Source: Bactrocera neohumeralis (lineage: Eukaryota > Arthropoda > Insecta > Diptera > Tephritidae). From it: 64,000 bases of DNA. Location of the stretch: the NCBI RefSeq assembly GCF_024586455.1, contig NC_065921.1, positions 86,302,061 to 86,366,060 on the forward strand, written 5' to 3'. How positions within the stretch are numbered: the stretch's first letter is position 1; the number at the start of each line of letters is the position of its first letter. Below are positions 1 through 11,442 of the stretch, in pieces. The notes under the pieces are model-generated. The model searched no databases and had not been told where the DNA came from. It saw nothing but the letters and a program-made list of their open reading frames with translations. A program made the translations under genes and the position numbers.

Positions 1-3000
1 TTTCCCCTTCAGAGATTTTAAACGAGGTCCTTGGTCGAACGCCGTGAAATCACAGCCGTGGTCATCGTCTGTTGGATAGATTAGATAGCGGTCTAGGATG
101 AAGATTTGGTATAACTTGGCGTTTTAAACCATTTTACGGCCAAAAAGAACTGTCAAAGATCTGACATTGAGAACAAAAGGTCTGTTGACATTAAAGGACC
201 GATATTTTTAGTTACAGGTAATTCTCTTCAGAGATTTTAACCGAACTAACGAACGCAATCAAAGCACGGCCGTGATCAAAGCTTGCTTGACATATTATAC
301 GGCTGTCGCAGAAGTAGACTTGGTGTTCCTGTTCAACGCGGGACTGTTTTGTAAGCCCTGAGATGAGACCCAACAATAACTGGATCCTAATTGACTCATC
401 AATAGATTTGACATAAGGCCCTTTTAAATAAAATGAATCGGGAAACTGTTTTTTTCATATTGTGAGAACATAAACATTGAGCCAAGAGAAGCTCATCCGG
501 TATGAAAATCTGTTCCACGAGTTCACGAATCAACCATGTTAGTTAAATCAACCGTTAGCACTACTTCAGAACGTCGAATAAACCAACATGATATGTGTAT
601 CCCACTTGTAATCTAACGTGGATCATTTATAATATGGTAACAAAGCGAAAACCAAAAGGCAGAGCAGAGAAAACAGCTGCCTTGACATCAACGGGAGCAG
701 CAAAAGCTTAGATACTTAGAATGCAGCAGCTAACCGTCGCTTACGCTGAAACCGCAATGACTGACTTACTTACATACAAACAAGTAGGTACTCACATGTC
801 TCTAGTGGGGTACTGGGCTATGCAAACTGGTCTTGGCGCTGCCTTGCGTGCAACCGCTTTCGGCACAAAGTTAACGTGATTTTTCCATTCCACACACTTC
901 TATTTTTCATTACTGCCGGAAAAAATAACAGCTTTTTTCAATTTCGCCGCCTGCTGACCATCTGACCAGCCGAAGGTGAAGCCAACAACTTAAGGACCGG
1001 CTGCACGCTCATTTCACCGCGGCACTCCAACAAATGCGTGCAGAGAGATGCTATCAAAAGTGTCAGGCCTTGTGCAACACACCGATGATTGAGTGCGTGC
1101 AGATGCGTGTCGTTTTTTTCCGGCAAAAAGCACTTGAGTGAAAAAGTGTAGAAAATTAAATGAGAAAATTCAAAAATCTCAGCGCTGCCGTTCGTTGCCA
1201 GCACTATGCTGCACCACGTTCACAACGTTCGCCTCGTTGGTGTCGTTTTTTTTCGTTAACTCACTATCTGCCATGTGCGTAGAAGTACAAGATTTCCATT
1301 GTAGATCATCCTCACGTCGTTTGGCGGCCTTTTTGTAAACCTTTCCGCTTCTATTAAAATTTTCTGGCATTTTTTTGTTCGTTTACCTTTCGGCTTGCAT
1401 GTGTTATTGCGCAATCGGGCGACAGCACTTATTACTACACAACAACAATGTGACTGACATTTGTATAGTGTCAAAAGTGTCAATGGTTGAAATGGACTTG
1501 GCTTTCTACGAAGTACACGTGTATTTTGGATGGTACTTTTCGTTGTTGGGGTCTTCCATGGAATATCTAGTTGATCGAGGTATAGCATAAGCGTTTTTGT
1601 GTAAAGATTTTAGATTTTGTCAGCTGGATGTACTTTAATGCTATACCGACTTGGTTCCAAGGCGATAATTCTTTTACGCTAACATTGGCTGAAGTCAGAC
1701 TAAAATTACTCAAGAGATTTAAATATTTTTTTTTTTTGGTCGAGTCTGATCCCAAATAGACTGGATCTCTACTTGTGATTTGAAGCAACAGTTCTTCTCT
1801 TGTTTTTTGTTAATGTAGCGGCAGAAAACATTTCTAAAGCAATTTCATGGAATGGTGCTGAGTTGACAGTCCTTGCCCGGATAAAAGTTCGAAACTATTC
1901 CGATTATTTAGACCCGGTTCACTTTCTGCTGAGCCTTTGTTCTATGTATATATCATAGACTACACAATGCTTAAGGTGCATTCAGCAGTAGAAAGTCAGA
2001 GCTTAAGAAATTACTTTTAAGTCTGAAATAAAGTGTTTTTAAGTGTCTTTTCAACCAAAATATTAAACATTCAGTATTTTTCCACATTCTTTGCATATTC
2101 TTCACACACAATCTAACTAAACTGTAAAGTCTTTATATAAACAGTGAAACAATACTCTGCGCTTAGCAACAGCAGTGTTGCATAGGGTTAATAAAATCAT
2201 TAATTTTAATTGCAAGAATAACATAAAATTTGATGGCTGCACTGCGCATTCCCCTCGTCTTTCACTACTGTCATTTTCAGTGCGATAAGGACCTGCTCTA
2301 GCTCTCGCAGGCTTCTCAGTGGCCATAGCCGTTACTTGAGAAAAGCAAGTGCTTGCATTTACTCCTCGCCAGCGATAAAGACAATAACAATTCTCATATA
2401 TGTACATCGAATCGAAAATGAAAACTGCACATTTCGGTATGCAAAATTATTCAGCCGAGCATTTCTGAAACCCATTCACACTTACGTTCGTAGAAACATT
2501 CATATATGTATACTGGCTGCAGTGCCCAGATTCTGTTGTCATGCGTGCGTCATTGGCACTTTTTAAAATGCGTCAAGTGTCTCATTGCCTTCGCTCGCTA
2601 TGTAGCTTTCGTTGGTGGTGGCGGTTGTGGCCTCACGTCCTCGCTTGTAAAAATTCCAAAGTCTCGTAACATTGCACATTCGCTAGAATATTTGCATTGA
2701 CAATCGGTTTTTAATATGAATATGCAACATGCATATTCTCGCATATTTTATTCATTGAAAGTCTGGCTTTTTCAAGCAAAGAGCATATACTACTCAGCTT
2801 GGAAAACCTACGCCGTTCAAGCTTTCTTTAATTACGGTTTATCTTTTGAATTACTACAAAATATTTAGCTTCCAAATAGCTGATATAAAGAGGGATCCGT
2901 TTCGAGATTCCCTACTTTTTTAAAGGAAAAGCGCAGATACTTCGATTTTATGTGGAAAACTTTATTATTACTCGAAAGAACATTCTTTGGCATTTATTTT

Positions 3001-3040
3001 CTGAAAATTATTTCTTTCAAATGTTGGACGCGGCTACGTC
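1..3040. other. Intergenic DNA without a recognisable gene
   Basis: I see no protein family in any frame; the open frames are short and partly T-rich. The first 400 bases hold a diverged duplication: a CTTCAGAGATTTTAA core occurs near position 8 and again near 227, followed by similar GAACGC and GGCCGTG segments. A dispersed repeat copy at 1813-1925 is listed separately. The rest is AT-rich with no motif I can name. Confidence 0.6.
1813..1925 (+). repeat. Dispersed repeat copy, possibly tephritid-specific
   Basis: The segment starting TGTAGCGGCAGAAAACATT and continuing through GACAGTCCTTGCCCGGATAA and GACCCGGTTC aligns by eye, with substitutions, to 57728-57840 in this window. Both lie downstream of T-rich or TTGTTG-rich sequence. 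It resembles a dispersed repeat I associate with tephritid fly genomes; that assignment is from memory. I see no coding capacity and no clear terminal repeats, so its class (SINE, MITE or other) is open. Confidence 0.5.
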
Positions 3041-3049
3041 TTTCAATTT

Positions 3050-3830
3050 CAATTTTCGAAGACTCGTTCGATCATTTACCGACTGTTAACTGGCGAATGT
3101 TACGCCTGATGGTTTGGTCCAAGTCTTAAATTGAAGCGAGATGGTCAGCATACAATTTAGACCTTACATATCCCCACAGAAAAGAGTCTAAGAGTGTGAT
3201 ATCATACTATCTTGGTAGCCAATCGACCGGCCCAAAACATGAAATTATCTGCACACCGAAGTGTTCTCTCAATAAATCCATTGATTGATGCGTTGTATGG
3301 GAAATGAGGCCATCTTGTTGAAATCAAATGTCGCCGAGAACACGAGCATCTATTTCAGGCATCAGAAAGTCGGTTATTATGGTGCGTTAATGATCGCCAT
3401 TGACGGTGACGTTCTCAACGGCATCATTTTTGAAAAAAATATGAGCAGATGATTCCATCAAACCACAAACCATAACAGACCAATGTTTTTTCTTTAGGAA
3501 ATGACAGCTCTTGAATCTTTCCAGGTAGCCCTTCGTCTTAAATGTAACGATTTTTCTTCTTTACATACATAAGTCAGAAAAAGGTCTTTGGAACTTTTGA
3601 AAAGCCAATAGAACTCCAAGCGATATCGCTTGGGAAGGTCGAGCGGCTTCAGTTTTTGCACAAGCTGCATTTTGTACGCTTTCAATATACGCTAAGTCCT
3701 TCCATACGTCAGTCCATGTTGCTACGAACGGCGCCAAATCGACTCTCCACGGTCTTCGGGTAACCTCTCGATCGTTCTATGAGAGGTCTAGATTTCTTCG
3801 AGCTACTTTCTTTCGCCGCCTAAGCTACTG
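3050..3830 (-). mobile_element. Tc1/mariner transposase relic
   Basis: Read on the minus strand, disconnected frames give pieces of an IS630/Tc1/mariner-type transposase: KAYKMQLVQKLKPLDLPKRY near 3620-3685, then, after a gap, SVMVCGLMESSAHIFFKNDA, VTVNGDH, ITDFLMPE and FQQDG, the last being the second catalytic aspartate region. A downstream piece near 3060-3250 reads like the GPVDWLPR block with a damaged catalytic region. Stops and frameshifts interrupt it at many points, so it is not functional. It belongs to the same family as the copies at 12367-13332 and 41400-41815. Terminal repeats were not found and the boundaries are approximate. Confidence 0.75.
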
Positions 3831-6227
3831 CTTTTCTCTAACAATTAACTGGTCCAAGTAGAGCCTCCAATCGATGGCAAGTTAGTAAAAGCAAGTATTT
3901 TCAAAATTCTCTAATATTTTTTGAGGCAATACATCTATGTGGGCAAAAGCACATAAATTCATGATATATACAAATTGACACTGCGTATAACTACAAACAA
4001 GCTGGCGGCGCACCACTTCAGCACTTGGAAACACTTGATGCCACACGTTGAATGAATTGGGGCCGACAAAAAGAAGAGGTAGATGCTATGTAGGCACAAG
4101 TACATATGTATATGCCGTAGCTCTCCACCGAAATGAGAAGTGAGAAATTCAACAGTTTTCAAGATGACAAACACACACATGCACACAGACTTGCCTATGC
4201 GTTGTTGGATTGCTTATAAAACAGCGTTTTTCGGAAACACATAGTATCTTTATGGAGTCAAATTTTGAAGACATCTTTGCAACAGAAACGTTTGTTATAA
4301 TAATAGTAACAACAACAACGGGCACATATTAATAGCAACTTGGTGCTGTTGGTGGCAGCAACAAATTACTTTAACAACATACTTGAGTGACCAGCGTGGC
4401 TACATGGTTGAAGAAGGGGTTTAAGGGGTTTAGGTGTGTGTGTTTGTTTGTTTGTGAGTGTGTAGTGTTGAGTGCGGCCAACGCAATTCATTACAAAACG
4501 AAATTGTTGTCAGTTTAACTGGCATTACCAACTACAACAACAGCGGCAACAGCAAAAAAACCGACATAAAAAGCAACAATAATAACAATAAGACGCGTTT
4601 TCTTGCAGCTTTATGATTAAGTGTGTGTCTAGTAATGAGTTAACGAAAAGTATCTACAATTTCAAGTGAAAAAACAAAGGCCAAGGTGAAAAATTGTGTT
4701 GGCCGCGTTGACAACAACAATGGCGCGACAACAACAACAACTGTCATGCAGTTAGCGGCTGTGAAGCATTTGACTGCGTAGCACATTTGCTTGCTATGAA
4801 TAATATGTATATGTGTGTGTGTGGTTGTACTTGTTATGCAGCGGAGACAGGGTGGCATGGTGTGACGTATGCAGCAGGGCTTTTCGGCTGTCTTTTTTGT
4901 AGCTTTTGTAATTTTTCTGAATTTGTTGGTTATTTGTTACTCGGTGTGAGCGGCCTATTTTCCACTCGCTTTGTCTTTTCGACCCCAAACAACGGCGCAT
5001 TTTAAATATTCACAGAAAAGCGGCGCGAAAAGGGGAACTTCAAGTTGGTTTTCGGACTTCGCTTATTTACTTTTTTCAGTTATTTGGACACTTTTCACTA
5101 GTTTTCGGCCGCCTTGCTGTGTGCTGTGATGTGTCGTCGCTTTGTTTGAAATGTTGCTGACAAAGCACTTGAGTTGTTGTTGTATGTTGTATTTCAAATG
5201 AAATGCCAAATGCGTCGAAATACAATTTTTGTCACTTTTTTGTTGTTTTCCTGCTGCAAAGCAATGCGTGCTGTTGTAGTTGTTGTTTTTGGTTGTTGCC
5301 GAAATTATACAAAAATTGCCAGCCGCCGCTGTTGAAGGCAACATGCAAGACTTTGCTTGCACACGCATGCAGCAAAACTTTCAAGTACACACACACATAC
5401 ATACTCATATATACGTATACATATATGCCTCCAAACGCATCACTCGACAGCAGCAATTCCCCCACGCTGCACACCGACTCCTCTGGCCGTTTGTTGTTGC
5501 TCTTGTGCCTGCTTGCATTTCAACACTTTGTGTGGCAGACACTTCAGCAGCAGACAGGCTGGCTGTCAGTTGCACTAGGTGCAGACAGATGCGTGGCAAG
5601 ATGTGCGTGTGTACTTAGGTACTTTTAAGGCGCAGACGTGTGTGCTTACGCTGCTGCTTACATATGTAGGTACATAGAAGCTTACTTACACGCTCGGCAT
5701 TAGCAAGAACTCTTTACTTCACGTCTGCTGTGTTGCAAGTATCTTTCGCTTTTCTTCAGAATTTGTTGTTTCCGAAAACCGTAAGTATGTATGTATGGCT
5801 CATTGTTTTCGTACAAATTTTAAGTGAAATTATCTATTTACTGTACGTTTATAGTGATCTGCACCGCCTTTGAAGGCCGAGCTGTCAAAATTCATTTCGT
5901 GTTCCAAATATGTCGAGCTTTTTTTCTTCAAATATATGGAAGACTTCTATTTCGAGCGTCTAAATTGCCGCTCTCTTTGTAGTTTTCGACTGAATATGTC
6001 AGCCAGCTACAGGAGTATCAACATAAGTTGTGCTTAAGTGGTGTCAGAAAGGCGAAATCAGCGCCTACTCAGCTTGAGCTGAAATCAGCCTTTTCCTACC
6101 CGAAAATATACCATATTTTATCAATTCTGGTAGTGATCTTATGGTAATTACAGTAGCTGTATTCTGGGAGAATAAATGCAGGTACAATTCCTCGAAATCT
6201 GAACACGAGTAACTTTTTTTCGAATCC
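3831..6227. other. Intergenic DNA rich in CAA/TTG and CA repeats
   Basis: No gene is recognised. Runs of CAACAA and TTGTTG (about 4300-4370, 4530-4600, 4700-4745, 5160-5300) and TG/CA microsatellites (4435-4470, 4805-4825, 5390-5425) give long low-complexity open frames on both strands, including one of 141 codons at 5203-5628 rich in Cys and Leu. None shows a domain or a conserved motif, and the overlap of several such frames on both strands argues for composition rather than coding. Confidence 0.6.
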
Positions 6228-6990
6228 TTACAGGATTTGTCCGGAAAGAATAGGGCTGGGTCGATTTAAAAAAATGTATTGAACCAATCGTTTCATATCT
6301 TTAAAAGCTTTCAAAATAGATTCCTTCTGTGTCGATGCAGCGCTGCCAGCACGATTTCTAAGCGTTAAAGGCGTCACGGAAGGCATTCTCCGGAATAACC
6401 TTGAGAGACGAGGTGCATGTTGCTTGGTTCCGCTCTGTCGCCTCAAAATGCTTGTCTCTCATCGGCCTTTCCAGGCAAGGAAACAAAAAAATCCCGCGAG
6501 GCCACATCTGAGCTGTAGGGCGGCTGCGGAAGCGTTGGGATGCCGGTCTTGGTTGGGTAGCTGTTCACTAAAAAGGCGGTGTGAGCCGGGCGTTGTCGTG
6601 GTGCAACTTCCAATCGGATGTGATGTCTTGTCGGACCTGAATAACCCTTCGTTTGAGTCTCTTGAGGACTTCCACGTAAAACTTAGCATTGACGGTTTGT
6701 CCAGGAGGAACAAATTTATGGTGGACGTTTTTCCTTTGGATTTGCTCATTCTTCCGGTCTTTATCAGCGACCTCTTCCCGACCCTCCAAAAAGGCCTGGT
6801 GCCACTGAAACACACCATTTCTTGCTAAAGCAACATCTGGGTAAGCCATATTTACCGAGTTTCACACAGAATTTAATCGCGTACCTCTGCTCTGACGGAT
6901 GCTGCATTTTCGGCTTGCACCACTCACAGAAACACGTCGAGCGAAAATGTTTGTCCTGACTCTCCAGGTGACAACTGAAGAGCCACTCGT
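6228..6990 (-). mobile_element. Mariner transposase relic
   Basis: On the minus strand the frame 6568-6849 carries HQAFLEGREEVADKDR, KFVPPGQTVNAKFYVEVLKR and LHHDNARL, typical of the mariner catalytic core around the second catalytic aspartate. After a frameshift a proline-tyrosine PPYS-type block and a FFCFLAWKG segment follow, and the frame 6228-6446 ends with the C-terminal block read as STQKESILKAFKDMKR. Several frameshifts separate these parts, so the copy is dead. The N-terminal DNA-binding half lies beyond about 6850 and is not clearly readable. This subfamily differs from the copies at 3.1, 12.4 and 41.5 kb. Confidence 0.8.
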
Positions 6991-7635
6991 TCGTTAGCTA
7001 GTAACGCCCTCCACCGAATCCACTCGGTGCTCCCACGCCCCGAAGTACAGTCGCGGCGAAAGAAAATCAGTCCTATTACTTTCCCTGTAGCATTTATGTC
7101 GGTTTTCCGTAAATTCTATCAGAAGAGAGCTGTGGATCACCAAGCACTCTGTCTTGCTCTTAAAATTGATACAGAAAACGATGAGAGAAAAAATCTCTTA
7201 AAAGGTAATAATGTTTTCGAAATCTGTATAGAACATTCTTTTAGAAAAACAAGCTTTTAGATTATTGTTTTGTGTTACTTTCAGCTTTTATTAAATTTAG
7301 AATTTTTTTGTTTCAATTTTGGAGTTTTTAATTTCAACATAAAATTTGATTTTCGAAATAAGTTGAATTGGCTATGTTCTAAGAATTGCTAGGAGTGGCT
7401 AGTCTTATTTTCAACAATATTTTTTATACGAGCTTTCGCTTGTTTCCAGCTAAATAAGTTTTCTCAAAAATTTCAGCTTTCAATATCATGACCAGCTTCA
7501 AGCACGAAACTGAAAGCTGAAACTTTGAATGATATTATGCTATGTACCAGTTGAATGATTTCCATATCTACTCATTTTCACTAAACACGGCCCTACACCT
7601 CGGCAACAACGCGACTGTTTTGCTCATAATTGCGA
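6991..7635. other. Intergenic DNA, includes an 11-bp inverted repeat
   Basis: AT-rich DNA downstream of the first cysteine-rich gene, which is on the minus strand. A TTTATT on the plus strand near 7285 (AATAAA on the minus strand) could be a distant poly(A) signal. An inverted repeat, TTTCAGCTTTC at 7471-7481 and GAAAGCTGAAA at 7512-7522, has a 30-base loop. No gene is seen. Confidence 0.5.
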
Positions 7636-8331
7636 CTAATGTAGGCTGCAGAGTGGACCCACGACCAGGCAATTACATTCGATTGGCGGACGTGGCTTCG
7701 GTTTAGGTCGTGAGCATTCCGAATATGCCGGATATGGTGTGCAAATCTTACGGCATTTCACTGATTGTTTGATGACGAAACATTTCGGTGGTTCACGTAC
7801 AGCGCCGCAGCCGGGTAGACGAATTTTAATACAGCGCTTGTTCTGTTTTATCGAGCAGCTGGCTTTTTGCTCAGCCGTCGGAACGGGACATGCGCTTTCT
7901 CGATCACCACGACGTCTTTTGCGTTTTTCTAATGGTGGCAATGATATGTTATCAAAACAGCAAATCTTTCGCGGTGCTATTTTCAGATCTGGACATTCGT
8001 TCCATGTGCGCGTGTACTTGCGTTTGGCTTTGTCGGAGGCCTTATAGTAGAGATCGTCGAAACGCGGCAAGACATCTGGGCATACGTCCAGACAACACTC
8101 TGGGTTTAACCACATGGAAGTACGCTTCCGCTCCTTCTTTTTATCGCATTCGTCGCTGTCTTTCTTTTCCTTGAGCTTCTTCTCGCTACACTTTGGATCG
8201 TCAGAAGCACACTGTGCACGATAGCCTGGGTGCTTTTTTTGACTGGCCATTGTACGTGGCAGACACCCGCTGAAGGCTGGCGTTTTCAGGCCTTGCAAGA
8301 GCTGATTGCCAAATGCACGAAATAGCGTCAT
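7636..8331 (-). CDS. Cysteine-rich protein, DUF1431-like (cluster gene A)
   Basis: Single-exon gene of 231 aa. The open frame extends upstream to 8358, but only through a TTG; the first ATG is at 8331-8329 and is chosen as start. Residues 1-20 are basic, hydrophobic and free of acidic residues (MTLFRAFGNQLLQGLKTPAF), which would suit a mitochondrial presequence. A lysine-rich linker (about 42-70) follows. The core at 79-125 contains two CC pairs, the motif LPRFDDLYYKASDKAKRKY and TWNECP. The C-terminal 167-221 is cysteine-rich, with PPKCFVIK and KICTPYPAYSEC followed by RPKPKPRPP. There are 21 cysteines. I recognise this layout from Drosophila DUF1431 proteins, mostly testis-expressed and of unknown function; the family name is from memory. 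Gene B downstream on the plus-strand map is a clear paralog with the same cysteine count. Confidence 0.85.
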   Translation of the reverse strand: MTLFRAFGNQLLQGLKTPAFSGCLPRTMASQKKHPGYRAQCASDDPKCSEKKLKEKKDSDECDKKKERKRTSMWLNPECCLDVCPDVLPRFDDLYYKASDKAKRKYTRTWNECPDLKIAPRKICCFDNISLPPLEKRKRRRGDRESACPVPTAEQKASCSIKQNKRCIKIRLPGCGAVREPPKCFVIKQSVKCRKICTPYPAYSECSRPKPKPRPPIECNCLVVGPLCSLH

Positions 8332-9638
8332 TTTTCTACGTTTCCAAAACTTGTGCAAATTTTATATAGCCGTTGTTTTTGTAAGAGATTCTTGTCGAAA
8401 ACTAGAGTAGCGTTGGAATTTGGAATTTCGTGGTTTCAAAAATATAATTTTGAGCTTTTTTATTTGTTTTTCTGTGTATTTTGAGGGGGAAACTGTAATA
8501 AACTTTAGATTTTCGAATTGAATTAAAATTTTTGTTTTTGAAATATTATTGAAAAGAGTTTAAAAATTTTGCTACTGAGATAACATTTATACATTCTAGC
8601 CGTGGAGCAAGTATGTGTTTGCAGTTGAGCTGAACTGGCTCGTATACTGGTACTTCTTGAGAGTATGGGTCCACCATTCTTCAGTTTAGCTGTTCAGCGA
8701 CGATCCGACTACTCTTGGCACCTGCCCCACGAGCTTAGCAAAGGTTCCTCTACTGCCTTACTTTCACTATCTGTCGGGAGGTTTCGGCCAACTCCGAATA
8801 CCATACCACCTCTTTCAGGGAAAACACGTCTGCTTACATTACTTTCACTAAAAGGCGGTTTTTCTAAGCATGGACCGCCCGAACGAGTCACTGTCGTTGT
8901 TCGAGCTACCTTTGGCACTATCCGGCGTATCGGAACTCCCTATGATCTTAGCAGAGGTTCCTCTTCATACTATTCACTCTTCCTTAGCAAGGACCGCCCG
9001 CCCGAGTTACTAATTTTCGAGATTGAATCCGACCTACTTCCACTCACATCCTTTTTAGTTTTGTTCTGCTTTATTTTCCACGCTTAAAGGGTCCCCACTT
9101 AGAACCGTTATCCACTTCTCCGAAAGGTAGTCTCCTTTCATGATTCCAATTTTGTCTCAGTAACGAGGCCAAGGCGAGGGTTGACACCCTTATGAGGCAG
9201 TACGCTCAGAGCCGACCACCGCAAATAGGGAATCGTCTCAATCTGTACCTACCAAAGCAACCTAACGATGACGGGAGGGGAATTTCATCAACAAATAGCG
9301 CACATAACGAATGTAAATAAAAAAATCGGAGTTACCAATTACGAGAAATTTATTTAATCATCAAGTCCAATTTTTACAATATCACAGCTTTTAGTAGCCG
9401 AAATCACTGAAAAGAGACCCACTTTTGAACCACATTCGAAAGCAAAACAAGGCTTTCAGTCCCGCACAGCTTCAATGCTGATTTCTTTCCATTGAAGAAG
9501 ATACAAGACTGATTGCACTTAGTTGCTTGAATGTTCAAGTCCATTGCTTAGTGACGCTTCCCTCACAAAGAAGCTTCAATATCAATTACTGTCCACTATA
9601 CAAATCAATAAAGGACAGTGCGTCCACCTTTGAGACAA
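8332..9638. other. Intergenic region between cluster genes A and B
   Basis: It contains the likely upstream region of gene A and, at about 8665-9085, an internally repetitive segment described separately. TTTATT at about 9349 on the plus strand reads as AATAAA on the minus strand and is a candidate poly(A) signal for gene B. No other gene is recognised. Confidence 0.5.
8690..9020. repeat. Diverged internal repeats with an open frame
   Basis: Related modules recur: CTTAGCAAAGGTTCCTCT near 8731 and CTTAGCAGAGGTTCCTCT near 8946, GGACCGCCCGAACGAGT near 8873 and GGACCGCCCGCCCGAGT near 8991, and ACTTTCACTA near 8760 and 8840. A 140-codon ATG open frame on the plus strand (8665-9087) spans them, so the predicted peptide is also repetitive (SKGSSTALLSLS against SRGSSSYYSLFLS). 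I recognise no domain, and I regard a dispersed or satellite-like repeat as more likely than a gene. A related GTCCGCCCGAGCTTAG occurs near 27950. Confidence 0.4.
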
Positions 9639-10328
9639 TCAATTGTGGATGCACGGTCCAGCCTTTAGGCAAGCGCATTCGACCGGTGGCAAGGACTTCG
9701 GTTTCGGACGTTTGCACTCCGAATAGCTCGGGTAGGGTGTGCATATCTTCAAGCAGCCGCTGCTGTGTTTAATGACAAAACATTTGGGAGGCCATCTGCC
9801 CATGCGGCAACCGGGCCATATAATTTTGGCGCAACGTGATTGTGAATTATTCCTACACGTTTTGACGTGGTAATTATTGAACTGATCTTCATCGCGTTTG
9901 AACTCTCGTTTCTCCATTTTCGGCACATCGAAATGTTCGTAGCAGCAGATTTTCCGTGGTACAATAAACAGGCGCGGGCACTCGGACCAGGTTTGCTGGT
10001 ATTTACGTTTTTCCTTGTCCGACGGCTGATAGTAGAGATCGTCGAAACGCGGTAAAACATCCCTGCAGGGCGGACAGCATTCATCGAAGTTGAAGTGTGG
10101 TGGGAACTCCCGCTTTTTACATGTGACATGCTGCATTTTCTCTTCAGCGCAGCGCGGCTCAATGAATTTGCAATGTTCGCGCGCTGGATGTTTATCTGAT
10201 TTCTTAGGAGGCGGTGGACGGCAGCCCAGTACTAACTCAGGTGCATCGGTGGAAGTGAGGCGTTGCGCGCAGACGAGTGACATTTTCGGTGACGTCAGCG
10301 CCAAAGCGAGCGATTTTAAACTTAGCAT
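9639..10328 (-). CDS. Cysteine-rich protein, DUF1431-like (cluster gene B)
   Basis: Single-exon gene of 229 aa, paralog of gene A at 7636-8331. The open frame reaches back to 10346 only through a GTG; the first ATG at 10328-10326 is chosen. The N-terminus (MLSLKSLALALTSPKMS) is hydrophobic and basic, again compatible with mitochondrial import or a short signal. The core runs CC at 84-85, LPRFDDLYYQPSDKEKRKY at about 92-110, TWSECP and KICCYEH. The C-terminal part carries PPKCFVIKHS and KICTPYPSYSECKRPKPK. It has 21 cysteines, most of them aligning one-to-one with those of gene A, while the linkers differ strongly. This suggests selection on a disulfide or metal-binding scaffold. Function is unknown; by family I infer male germline expression. 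No intron is visible. Confidence 0.85.
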   Translation of the reverse strand: MLSLKSLALALTSPKMSLVCAQRLTSTDAPELVLGCRPPPPKKSDKHPAREHCKFIEPRCAEEKMQHVTCKKREFPPHFNFDECCPPCRDVLPRFDDLYYQPSDKEKRKYQQTWSECPRLFIVPRKICCYEHFDVPKMEKREFKRDEDQFNNYHVKTCRNNSQSRCAKIIWPGCRMGRWPPKCFVIKHSSGCLKICTPYPSYSECKRPKPKSLPPVECACLKAGPCIHN

Positions 10329-11442
10329 AGCGTATACTTGTTGCACGAAATGGAAAGGCCTTACGTATATGTCAAATTAATTAGAGAATTTAGAATTTAG
10401 TAGTTCGTATAAAGTTTTAATTTTTTTTTTGCCTTAAATTTAGGATAAAGTGAAATTAAGCTTTAAAGTACAGATTTTTTTTGATATTTTCTTTTTGAGA
10501 TTTTTACAAATGAGTTGAAGAAAGCCATTTTTTCAAAGGTTGCTGAAAGATGTAATATTTTCAAAAATTTGTTTTCTGACGGTGCAGCTTGGAAAGGTTA
10601 ATTACTTAAGGGGCTGCAATCATAAGACTAAAATTTTAATTTAGTGGTATTAGAACTTGAGGAAGCTTCCCTAATGATTAGTTATGAGTTACTCATTTAA
10701 ACTTAAACAGTACTTGTCTAAAAAAATGTCAAATAGGTTTTCAATTTCGAATACTAGCCGGTCGACTATTTCTTGCCGAGAGTCGTCGACCGCTAACGTG
10801 GACCTATGAGCAGCTTGTGGCTTGTATATTACTCCACTGGTGGCATAATGTCAAATTCCAGGGATGTTCGAGTCTCAATCATTGCGGCAGTAAAGCAAGT
10901 CTTCATATTTGAGGCAAAAATTTTGCAATATCATTATAAGTATCAGCAGATTATCTAGAAAAAGAAACGTCAAAAGACTGGTGAAGCTATTTGCTCGATT
11001 ATCCCTCTCCGTATTAGAATCGGAATGGAAACTTGCCTAAACATCTCGAGTGGGAAGAGCTCAAACTATACCGTAGCCCTAAGATCAACGGAGCTTTACT
11101 TTGCGGCCGCTTTTCATGTCAGACTTATTCGTATATACAAATCCTTTACGAATTCCAGGACCAGAAAGTAGAAAATGAAAAACCATTTTCATTTATTACA
11201 TTTATTCAGGATTTTTATAATGATTTTTATTATTATTATAAGTAAGTTTTATTAAAAGTACTTATGATATGAAAATTAATAGTAAATTTGCATATAAACC
11301 TTTTCAATTTTTTCTTTAATCAAATCTAACTTTATTGTTTAATAGACACTTAGGCCTAATTAAGCTTTTGTGGTAGAGAGATCGCATTCTACTGCCATAT
11401 TAAACTCTCTAATTCAACGCGACAGTCATTCGCCTTCTATTT
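10329..11442. other. Intergenic region between cluster genes B and C
   Basis: AT-rich DNA. An 8-bp inverted repeat, CGGTCGAC at 10759-10766 and GTCGACCG at 10785-10792, is present. TTTATT near 11332 could be the poly(A) signal (minus strand AATAAA) of gene C. The open frame at 11033-11245 lacks any recognisable domain and was not accepted. Confidence 0.5.

Noticed and set aside
5203..5628. Plus-strand open frame of 141 codons
   Set aside because: Low-complexity Cys/Leu-rich sequence over TTG and CA repeats; other frames in the same place are open too.
8665..9087. 5S rRNA or other structural RNA copy
   Set aside because: The CCGCCCGA motifs do not extend into a 5S-like sequence.
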